Assembly: GCA_021777105.1 (NCBI GenBank) | Contig: JAIQZQ010000013.1 | Span: 1 to 59,558, forward strand | Direction: 5' to 3' | Source: Candidatus Anammoxibacter sp. | GTDB taxonomy: Bacteria > Planctomycetota > Brocadiia > Brocadiales > Anammoxibacteraceae | Length of the DNA stretch: 59,558 bases | In this document: positions 53,605 to 59,558 of the stretch, piece after piece | Position numbering within the stretch: position 1 is the stretch's first letter | Layout: each line of letters starts with the position of its first letter | Program-made: the position numbers and the translations under genes | The notes under the pieces: model-generated | What the model was told of the DNA's origin: nothing | The model's database searches: none | What the model saw: the letters and a program-made list of their open reading frames with translations, nothing else

Positions 53605-53663
53605 TTTTAATCCTGTAACCTTTCATTTTTAAATTTACAATACTAATAACCAAATATAAAACT

Positions 53664-53699
53664 TTACCCATGAGGGTAAGGGGAGGCTTTAGCCTCCCT
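53664..53699 (-). terminator. Tandem hairpins downstream of gltX
   Basis: GGGAGGC-TTTA-GCCTCCC (53681-53698) and TTACCC-ATGA-GGGTAA (53664-53679) are adjacent. On the minus strand they end in AGTTTTAT. Termination before the kinase gene would be partial. Confidence 0.45.
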
Positions 53700-53776
53700 C
53701 GAATCGCGTTTGACATCTGCAACTGAATGGCTTCAATTATAATAACCAAATTTTAGAGCGGTATTTATACACCAAA

Positions 53777-55111
53777 TCAATCTGTTTTACAAAATTTTTT
53801 CACAGCGTTGTCGATCCTGGCAACGCTTTTCTCTTTCCCCAACAATTCAAGCGTCTCCAGAATGCCCGCGCTTACGCTATTGCCTGTTAGCGCTACGCGA
53901 ATAGGTTGCGCTATCTTTCCAAAACCTATATCGTTTCGTTTAATTAGCGCTTCCATAGCGGGCTCCATCTCCTTGGCATTGAAATTGTCAAGCGCGGCCA
54001 GCACGTCGCGTGTTTCGCTTAACAATTCACCCGCTGATTTTTTGCCGGGTTGAGGCTCTTTCTGGAGAAATTTCTTAACAGCCTTTTCGTTAAACTCAAT
54101 TTCATCAGAGAAGAAGAAAGATGTTTGCTCCGGGAACTCAGCCACAGTTTTGCATCTTTCCCTGTAAAGATCTATCAGTTTATATAGCCACTCCTGATCA
54201 AGCGAGTCGCTATCTATGCCCTTTTCATTTAGAAAAGGCTTAAACGTCGGCGCAAGGTCGGCTGCCGGAGTGTTTATTATATATTGCCCGTTCATCCAGT
54301 CAAGTTTAGTGTTGTCAAATCTGGCGCTGGTTTTATTGACGCGGTCAAGAGTAAACTTTTCAACCATTTCGTCCCTGCTCATTAATTCAAGGTCGTTGCC
54401 CGGCGACCAGCCAAGCAGGGCCAGGAAGTTTAACAATGTTTCCGGCAGATATCCCCGTTTCCTATAGTCCGCGACTGAAGTTGCCCCGTGCCTTTTGCTC
54501 AATCGCGTCCCATCCTCGCCCAAGATCATTGGAATGTGCGCAAATACAGGAGGTTTAGCCCCAAGCGCATTATATGCCAATATTTGCCTCGGCGTGTTTG
54601 ACGTATGGTCGTCGCCTCTGATCACGTGAGTAATGCCCATATCCATATCGTCAACAACGCACGCAAAATTGTATGTTGGGAAGCCGTCCGCTTTTCTTAT
54701 AATGAAATCTTCAAGCAACGTTGGGTCAAAGCTTATATCCTTGTGCACCGCATCGTTAAATATAATAGCCTCTTTTTGTTGAATCTTGAATGTAACCGCG
54801 CCCCCGTCAACCTCATACGCCATACCCACGCTCAACAATTTTTCCGTGTGCTCATCGTAAATTTTAAGGCGTTGGCTCTGGTATTTAGGCTCGTCGTCCC
54901 AATCAAAATCAAGCCATTTCATGTTTTCAAAGATAACGTCCGTAGACTCCTGCGTTGATCTAACTCTATCCGTATCCTCTATTCTCAGGAAGAACTTGCC
55001 GCCGTTATGTCTGGCAAAAAGCCAATTGTAAAGAGCCGTCCTTACCCCGCCTATATGCAAGTGCCCGGTAGGGCTTGGGGCAAATCTGACCCGCACTGAT
55101 GAATCCGTCAT
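53777..55111 (-). CDS. gltX: Glutamyl-tRNA synthetase
   Basis: The 444-residue class I synthetase has the HIGH-like motif in FAPSPTGHLHIGGVRTAL (10-27), RIEDTDR, HVIRGDDHTSNTPRQ, and the KMSKS-like RLSKRHG. Slightly shorter than usual (about 470), with a compact C-terminal anticodon domain. It charges tRNA-Glu and, if GatCAB is present, possibly tRNA-Gln as well. The gene sits upstream of the kinase gene. Confidence 0.95.
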   Translation of the reverse strand: MTDSSVRVRFAPSPTGHLHIGGVRTALYNWLFARHNGGKFFLRIEDTDRVRSTQESTDVIFENMKWLDFDWDDEPKYQSQRLKIYDEHTEKLLSVGMAYEVDGGAVTFKIQQKEAIIFNDAVHKDISFDPTLLEDFIIRKADGFPTYNFACVVDDMDMGITHVIRGDDHTSNTPRQILAYNALGAKPPVFAHIPMILGEDGTRLSKRHGATSVADYRKRGYLPETLLNFLALLGWSPGNDLELMSRDEMVEKFTLDRVNKTSARFDNTKLDWMNGQYIINTPAADLAPTFKPFLNEKGIDSDSLDQEWLYKLIDLYRERCKTVAEFPEQTSFFFSDEIEFNEKAVKKFLQKEPQPGKKSAGELLSETRDVLAALDNFNAKEMEPAMEALIKRNDIGFGKIAQPIRVALTGNSVSAGILETLELLGKEKSVARIDNAVKKFCKTD

Positions 55112-55219
55112 TTTTCCTCTCTCTCTTGTTCAATAATGTTTTTTACTATTTGTTGAGTTTGTTTATCTGTTTAAATTGAGATACTCAAAATTGATATGAA
55201 TTTGACGGCTTTTATACCG

Positions 55220-55639
55220 TTATTTAATTTTTTTTGTTGCCCATTGTATAGTTTTCTTTGCAAATTTAATAGCCTCTTGCGTATCGTCGTCAGATATATC
55301 TTCCCAAAAACCGGGGTATCTTGTTTCCACAGCGTAAGGCGTTAGCATGCCAATATCATTAAACTCAGCAGGTATATCAATCCCTGCTGAGTCTAAAATA
55401 TCGTTAAGTTCCTGTAAATCATGTGTTAGTGGGAAATCGACTTTGTTAAAAAGTAAAACAGCTTTGCAAGCTTTCTCAACGGCTTGCTGTGCGTGAAAAC
55501 ATACTTGTTCATTAAGTACTCCCTTGTTTTTAACTCCAATTTGCGCAAGCTTTAAATCACTATGGGCGTGCGTTATCCATTCATTTGGTGAAACAGGAAA
55601 TCGATTTTTATTTGTTGGATTCATATACGATTTTTCCAT
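55220..55639 (-). CDS. HEPN-domain protein (toxin of a MNT/HEPN pair)
   Basis: The 139-residue helical protein has AHSDLKLAQIGV and CFHAQQAVEKACKAVLLF, a classic HEPN helix pair, and ETRYPG, which holds the R-x4-6-H-like position in degenerate form: the YAVETRYPG stretch is typical of HEPN proteins paired with MNT. It overlaps the upstream nucleotidyltransferase gene by 32 bp; a later ATG at 55624 is also possible. HEPN proteins act as RNases in many TA modules. Confidence 0.85.
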   Translation of the reverse strand: MEKSYMNPTNKNRFPVSPNEWITHAHSDLKLAQIGVKNKGVLNEQVCFHAQQAVEKACKAVLLFNKVDFPLTHDLQELNDILDSAGIDIPAEFNDIGMLTPYAVETRYPGFWEDISDDDTQEAIKFAKKTIQWATKKIK

Positions 55640-55946
55640 GTTCCAATGCTTGTTTATAAATTAGCCCTGGTTGGTCTGCTAACTCCAGCAACTTGTTTTC
55701 AGAGACAACAAGGATGTCCATTGACATAATTATCCCTTTTAGGGCATGGCGAATCCTGACACTTTCCTTCCGGGGGCTGATAAGTTCTTTTTCTGTTATT
55801 ACAAGAATGTCCAGATCGCTATTTTTATGTAAATTGTTTTTTATATAAGAGCCGAATATAATAAGCTTTTTTGGGCGCGATATATCCACAATTTTATTGA
55901 TAACCGTCTGGACTTTTTCATGCGTTATTTCCCATAGCAATTCCAT
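55608..55946 (-). CDS. MNT-type nucleotidyltransferase (antitoxin)
   Basis: From ATG 55946, with AAGAGG before it, the protein has 112 residues. The motif GSYIKNNLHKNSDLDILV gives G-S-x9-11-D-x-D, the minimal nucleotidyltransferase signature. MNT proteins neutralise HEPN partners, in some cases by AMPylating them. The order MNT then HEPN with overlap is standard. Confidence 0.88.
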   Translation of the reverse strand: MELLWEITHEKVQTVINKIVDISRPKKLIIFGSYIKNNLHKNSDLDILVITEKELISPRKESVRIRHALKGIIMSMDILVVSENKLLELADQPGLIYKQALEHGKIVYESNK

Positions 55947-56010
55947 GCTCAACCTCTTAATCTTTAAATAAGCTAATTAAAACTCTTAATGATCCAAGCG
56001 TTTATTAAAA

Positions 56011-57027
56011 TCACAACAACCCCATAGTCTCATCCAACCCAAGCATAATGTTCATGTTTTGAACCGCCTGGCCGGCGGCCCCTTTTATGAGGTTGTCAAT
56101 GCACGACACTATTATTACCCGGTTGTCAACTATGTTGAATGAAATATCGCAATAATTTGAGTTTGCCACATCCAATACCCTTGGTAGTTTCCCTTTAGTT
56201 TTCACCCGGGCAAACGTTTTGTCTTGATAAGCCTCATCATAAACGTTTTGTATATCATTATGGCTTACGCCGTCCTTTATCTTTGCGTAAGTTGTGTTTA
56301 AAATGCCCCGGCTCATTGGCGTTAAGTGCGGCGTGAAAAATATGGAAATATCCGTTCCCGCGACTCTTGAAAGAATGTGGTTTATTTCCGGAGTGTGCCT
56401 GTGGCAACCAACCTTGTAAGCCTCAATATTTTCGTTTCGCTCGCAGTAATGCGTTGTATCGGTCGGCTCTCTTCCGGCGCCTGAAATGCCTGATTTTGCG
56501 TCAACAATTATATCGTCACTGTAAATAAGCCCGTTTTTTAACAAAGGAGCAAGTCCAAGTATTGTTCCCGTAGGGTAGCAGCCGGGGTTGCCTATAATCT
56601 GCGCATTTTTTATCTCATTATTAAATAGCTCCGGCAAGCCGTAAACAGCCGTTTTAATTCCGTCCGGGTCAACATGCTCGGCCTTATACCATTTCTCATA
56701 AACATCCTTTTCCTTAAAACGATAGTCGGCGCTTAAATCCACAACCCTAACGCCCAGTTTTACAATACCCGGAATGTAGCGCATAGCGATTGTTGGCGGC
56801 AAAGTCGCAAATATCAGCTTCACATCGCCGGGCACATCTTCCGGCTCAATGCCTTTGCATTTAAGATCAATCCTGCCTTCCAGCGCGGGAAATATCTCTG
56901 AAATAGCCGGTTTTTCATCCCTGCGTATCCCTAAATAAGCGATCTCAACCCCAGTGTGCCTCAACAATATCTTTATCAACTCAAGGCTTGTATACGCAGT
57001 AGCCCCAAGAATGCCGACTTTAATCAA
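56011..57027 (-). CDS. argC: N-acetyl-gamma-glutamyl-phosphate reductase
   Basis: The 338-residue protein starts with GILGATAYTSLELIKIL (a Rossmann loop, with Ser where Gly is usual), contains IGNPGCYPTG with the active Cys150, and HRHTPEI and FTPHLTPMSRGIL further on. It reduces N-acetylglutamyl phosphate with NADPH in arginine biosynthesis. It begins at TTG 57027, eight bases inside the end of the HicB-like gene, so it is translationally coupled to it. No other arg genes are present. Confidence 0.93.
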   Translation of the reverse strand: MIKVGILGATAYTSLELIKILLRHTGVEIAYLGIRRDEKPAISEIFPALEGRIDLKCKGIEPEDVPGDVKLIFATLPPTIAMRYIPGIVKLGVRVVDLSADYRFKEKDVYEKWYKAEHVDPDGIKTAVYGLPELFNNEIKNAQIIGNPGCYPTGTILGLAPLLKNGLIYSDDIIVDAKSGISGAGREPTDTTHYCERNENIEAYKVGCHRHTPEINHILSRVAGTDISIFFTPHLTPMSRGILNTTYAKIKDGVSHNDIQNVYDEAYQDKTFARVKTKGKLPRVLDVANSNYCDISFNIVDNRVIIVSCIDNLIKGAAGQAVQNMNIMLGLDETMGLL

Positions 57028-57226
57028 TTTTTAAACTCCCCATTTTTTCCCCTAACATTATCCACTCTTCCAGAACTTCTACCAACTCGTCTCTACACGC
57101 TTCCAGCGTGTCCGCATTTGCCCAAACACCTTGAAATCCCTCTATTTTGCCGAAATATCCCTCTCCATCGGGCAATATTTCATAATGCGCTTTACTCATA
57201 GCGGTCTTTATATAGTCAGTTAGCAT
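57020..57226 (-). CDS. hicB: HicB-like protein coupled to argC
   Basis: The 68-residue protein carries HYEILPDGEGYFGKIEGFQGVWANADTLEACRDELVEVLEEWI, the partial RNase-H fold of HicB. The C-terminal DNA-binding domain of full HicB is missing. No HicA gene is next to it. The 3' end overlaps argC by eight bases. It may be an orphan, repurposed to regulate argC or kept for translational coupling. Confidence 0.8.
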   Translation of the reverse strand: MLTDYIKTAMSKAHYEILPDGEGYFGKIEGFQGVWANADTLEACRDELVEVLEEWIMLGEKMGSLKID

Positions 57227-57267
57227 TGCGATCCCACTTACTTAATAAATTATCAATTGTTTATCTA

Positions 57268-57391
57268 ACACAATATTCAAAACAGGGAGGTATTATAATG
57301 ATTTTCCCATTCTCATGAAAGAAGTTTTTACAGGCGAAGTACAATATATGGCGATTGTTGAATGAGAACCAACCGGGGCCGGCATGATAAG
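57268..57391. repeat. 124-bp direct repeat, copy 1
   Basis: Matches 58269-58392 at 120 of 124 bases in the same orientation, offset 1001 bp. Each copy carries GGGAGG, then ATG with a six-codon frame MIFPFS and an overlapping 16-codon frame beginning MKEVFTGEVQYMAIVE, resembling a HicB start. Confidence 0.92.
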
Positions 57392-57558
57392 TTAAAAAGG
57401 TAAAAGCAAAAATCTAGTGGCTAAAGTGAGCTAAAGTTTATGTTGAAATTTGAAATTATTGATATGTTCAATTTCATTGAAGCAGAAGCTAGGTAATGCG
57501 TATGACGCGGATAAAAGCGGGAACAAAAACAAAAAAATTTATACAAAAATCAAAGGCT

Positions 57559-57822
57559 TTAGTTTAATTTGGCGACAATGGCTCCTTTATGTTGTTCTTC
57601 TATACGAGCCAGTTCAAACAGACTGTTCGCGGCATTTGCCACCTTGTCCGCGCCTCCCGGCTTAAAATATGTTTCTCCGCACCCTTTGCAGACCCATGCT
57701 TTCAGTCCGGAAAGTTGTATTTTAACACCTTCGCGCTCAAATTCCTGCGTTATCATCTTTTTTTCTAAACTCTTGCCGCAATCCGAGCAAGGCTTATCCA
57801 TCAAATCATCCATTTTTTTCAT
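57559..57822 (-). CDS. YgiT/MqsA-type zinc-finger antitoxin
   Basis: From ATG 57822 the protein has 87 residues. CSDCGKS and CKGCGETY provide a four-Cys zinc finger near residues 11-14 and 47-50 (approximate), followed by a helical tail. The ATG overlaps the upstream stop by one base (TAATG). A YgiT-type zinc finger after a DUF4258 toxin is a known TA arrangement. It lacks an obvious HTH in the C-terminus, as in short YgiT antitoxins. Confidence 0.85.
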   Translation of the reverse strand: MKKMDDLMDKPCSDCGKSLEKKMITQEFEREGVKIQLSGLKAWVCKGCGETYFKPGGADKVANAANSLFELARIEEQHKGAIVAKLN

Positions 57823-58136
57823 TATAGATTTCCTCTTTTTGTTGGGCTTGCCCACCATGGTTTTTTAGGCATATAAGCAGTGACTATATCAATTAAATCA
57901 TTCCTCGAATATTCACAAACAACATGCAAATGCATTCTTTTTGTCCCCGAAAAATAAAAATAGCCAACAATTAAACACCGGCAATCATTTATGTAGTTTT
58001 CCAAAATTTTGCTATTGCCTGTAACGGCTTCAATAATATCCGATTCGCAAAAACCTTCCTCTATCATATGACGAACAGCATGAATCCTTATTCTGTATTT
58101 ACCTGAATTTACAAGAGCCTTGATATTTTTAAGCAT
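57822..58136 (-). CDS. DUF4258-family toxin
   Basis: The 104-residue protein contains YRIRIHAVRHMIEEGF, then ESDIIEAVTG, LIVGYF and HLHVVCEYS, ending with IDIVTAYMPKKPWW. This is the DUF4258 pattern, a RelE/MqsR-like fold expected to act as an mRNA interferase. The gene precedes the antitoxin, so the order is toxin first. The module is bracketed by 124-bp direct repeats. Confidence 0.85.
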   Translation of the reverse strand: MLKNIKALVNSGKYRIRIHAVRHMIEEGFCESDIIEAVTGNSKILENYINDCRCLIVGYFYFSGTKRMHLHVVCEYSRNDLIDIVTAYMPKKPWWASPTKRGNL

Positions 58137-58751
58137 AACAGATTAACGATGACATATTTATACGAATGTGTAAAGACTTCATTAAATATACACTCTAGGT
58201 AAGTACCCACACATACTGGAGCTTGTCCCTGCAATATCTTTCTCTGTATTGTTAAGCTCTTAAATTATACACAATATTCAAAACAGGGAGGTATTATAAT
58301 GATTTTCCCATTCTCATGAAAGAAGTTTTTACAGGCGAAGTACAATATATGGCGATTGTTGAATAAGGGCCAACTGGGGCCGGCATGATAAGGGATAAAG
58401 GCAAAAGAGTAAAAAGCGGTAATTTAAATCAAAAAGCAAAAGCAATTTAGCCACAAACGCGCAAAGAAACAAAAAAAGCAGAAGAATAGAACGCAGATGA
58501 CGAGGATAACACAGATTAGCGCGGATAAAAGCGGGCAAAAGTCCTTCTTTGGCAATGTGGCGTTTTTTTATACATTGGTAGATTTTTTTGTAGCTAAAGT
58601 GGGTATACTCATAAAAACTTGTTGTTTTTATATTATTAAATGCAGCATAATAATTCGGTATTTGTGGGTTTAATACTTTAGGCTTAAACCTACGTTGATC
58701 AATTTGTGTCAATTTATAGCAAGTTCCAAATGAAATCAAATTAGAGGCAAC
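58137..58751. other. Intergenic region holding the second direct repeat
   Basis: Contains the 124-bp repeat copy 2 (58269-58392), then an A-rich stretch with GCGGATAAAAGCGGG at about 58523, which also follows copy 1 at about 57508. No gene is supported. An open frame on the minus strand at 58329-58739 reads antisense through the repeat and has no recognisable sequence. Confidence 0.6.
58269..58392. repeat. 124-bp direct repeat, copy 2
   Basis: 120 of 124 identical to 57268-57391. The MKEVFT... frame ends in TAA here instead of TGA. The downstream flank differs after about 58392. Confidence 0.92.
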
Positions 58752-59039
58752 ATGAAAAAAGACAAAACTGAATTTAGACAGCTTACAACTAAGGAGCTAT
58801 TAACGGAATTCCTGCTATACACAACCCCAAACGGCAATGTTAAAGTAGAGATATTTTTTCATGATGAAAATATATGGCTTACTCAAAAACGAATGGCGGC
58901 GCTTTTTGGTGTAAATGTGCCCGCTATTAGCAAACATCTGAAAAATATCTTTGAAGGTTGTGAATTAGATGTGAATTCAGTTTTTTCCATTTTGGAAACA
59001 ACCGCCGATGGTGGTAAAAATTATAAAACTATAGTCTAA
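58752..59039 (+). pseudogene. 3'-truncated RhuM-family gene
   Basis: The 95-residue product matches the start of RhuM/virulence-type proteins: FFHDENIWLTQKRMAALFGVNVPAISKHLKNIFEGCELD and TTADGGKNYKT, after which a stop occurs. The usual protein is about 330 residues, so roughly the first 29 % remains, including the predicted HTH. The frame ends as the sequence passes into the tail of an opposing VapC remnant. Confidence 0.8.
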
Positions 59040-59077
59040 AAAATAACAAAATAGAATTTACGGAAGAAAAAGGTGTT

Positions 59078-59153
59078 TACCTCTCCGCGTAAATGCGGGC
59101 TGTCCTCCAAATAAATACCAAACCAAACTGTGCGTATCCGTCACAACATTAGT
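59078..59153 (-). pseudogene. 5' remnant of a VapC PIN-domain gene
   Basis: On the minus strand ATG at 59153 opens MTNVVTDTHSLVWYLF, the usual first strand and catalytic Asp of VapC proteins. The frame then diverges: a +1 shift gives SPHLRGEV, a better VapC-like continuation, suggesting a frameshift near 59115. The gene then breaks off. The preceding minus-strand segment ends at TAA overlapping the ATG, perhaps the end of its antitoxin. Confidence 0.6.
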
Positions 59154-59431
59154 CATTAAATATCCTCTCTTGGGAAGTTGTTCCATATCTCCGTTCTTGC
59201 CTCTGCAATAGTTTTATCAGTAATGTTAAGCTTTTTCCTCTTTTAAAACGATTTTTCTATGGTCAAATTATAAAATAAAAATTATACTTGTCACAACAAT
59301 AAGTTGTTTGTCTTGAGATTGCCCGCTGCAATTAAAAAGGAATAATAAATTGGACGTAACAATTTAGTTGTTTGAAAAATGTGCCGGCTAAAATTTGTTG
59401 CTATGGCGCTAATAGGCGCGTAATGCCTTTT

Positions 59432-59540
59432 GATACTGGATGCTAGATGCTTGATACTAGATTGTTGGTTTCATTTCTTAGAAATGAGCAAATTTAAAAT
59501 CATACCGACATCCGGCATCTAGAAACCAGCATCCAGTATC
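59432..59540. repeat. Inverted repeat with GATACTGGATGCT ends
   Basis: GATACTGGATGCT at 59432-59444 and its exact complement at 59528-59540. The inner flanks both contain TAGATGC. A small hairpin, CATTTCT-T-AGAAATG, lies in the centre. It could be a small MITE or REP element. Confidence 0.7.
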
Positions 59541-59558
59541 CATGCCATAAGGTATTTA

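Noticed and set aside
58329..58739. 136-codon minus-strand frame
   Set aside because: It is antisense through the 124-bp repeat, has no recognisable sequence and probably reflects low stop density.
1..59558. CRISPR array
   Set aside because: No regularly spaced repeats with unique spacers were seen anywhere; repeats found are palindromic or large direct copies.

Overview
The window looks like a chromosomal segment of an uncultured Gram-negative bacterium of moderate G+C content (roughly 40-45 % by eye). Cell-envelope clues are a periplasmic TRAP binding protein, a lipoprotein cytochrome, a membrane-bound multihaem cytochrome, and flotillin/NfeD proteins. The compact topoisomerase IV pair (598 + 640 residues), the NfeD-NfeD-FloA operon, the PKD-domain protein and the multihaem cytochromes recall planctomycete-like or other deep-branching anaerobic lineages. 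That placement is inference and I would not go below 'uncultured anaerobic or facultative Gram-negative bacterium'. Most of the window is ordinary housekeeping core, broken up by small toxin-antitoxin (TA) remnants and families of palindromic repeats.

Layout. 1-2300: TA debris (DUF433 antitoxin, beheaded DUF5615 toxin, AbrB-like antitoxin with a truncated toxin, a 67-bp partial duplication) and a 422-bp MITE-like insertion with terminal inverted repeats and an 8-bp target duplication. 2400-4600: small hypotheticals and a DUF2064-type transferase. 5125-8843: parE-parC. 8880-10206: orphan TRAP binding protein and a Cys-rich small protein. 10781-17166: gcvT, ftsK-rimO, and a PgsA-PgpA fusion. 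17203-20290: VOC protein, orphan antitoxin, nucleoside hydrolase, TPR protein. 20297-28883: a long minus-strand block in the order hpf, ptsN, HPr-EI, DUF2344, rng, rplU, rpmA, obgE, coaX. 29200-32076: uvrA and a small conserved protein. 32333-36956: two large secreted proteins (six PKD domains; endosialidase-chaperone protein). 37500-39000: aspartic-protease-like protein and a VapBC-type pair. 39115-39426: two tRNA genes. 39530-43490: FloA/NfeD membrane operon. 43639-47296: membrane protein, secreted CxxCH protein, alanine racemase, two zinc-ribbon proteins. 47470-50645: a two-gene multihaem cytochrome operon. 50695-57226: recA, thpR, PfkB kinase, gltX, HEPN/MNT pair, argC, HicB. 57268-59558: a DUF4258/YgiT TA pair between 124-bp direct repeats, then truncated RhuM and VapC genes.

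How genes work together. ParE and ParC form one topoisomerase. PgsA and PgpA catalyse consecutive steps of phosphatidylglycerol synthesis in one polypeptide. Hpf, PtsN and HPr-EI look like a regulatory phosphorelay with no sugar permease nearby. NfeD proteins and FloA are membrane-organising partners. The most striking system is the translationally coupled pair at 47470-50645: a five-haem lipoprotein plus a b-type cytochrome fused to sixteen c-type haem sites, twelve of which lie in four tandem three-haem repeats with a period of about 76 residues. It is a candidate quinone-linked trans-membrane electron conduit. The accessory stretches at both ends of the window are TA scrapyards in which toxin genes repeatedly lack their 3' ends.
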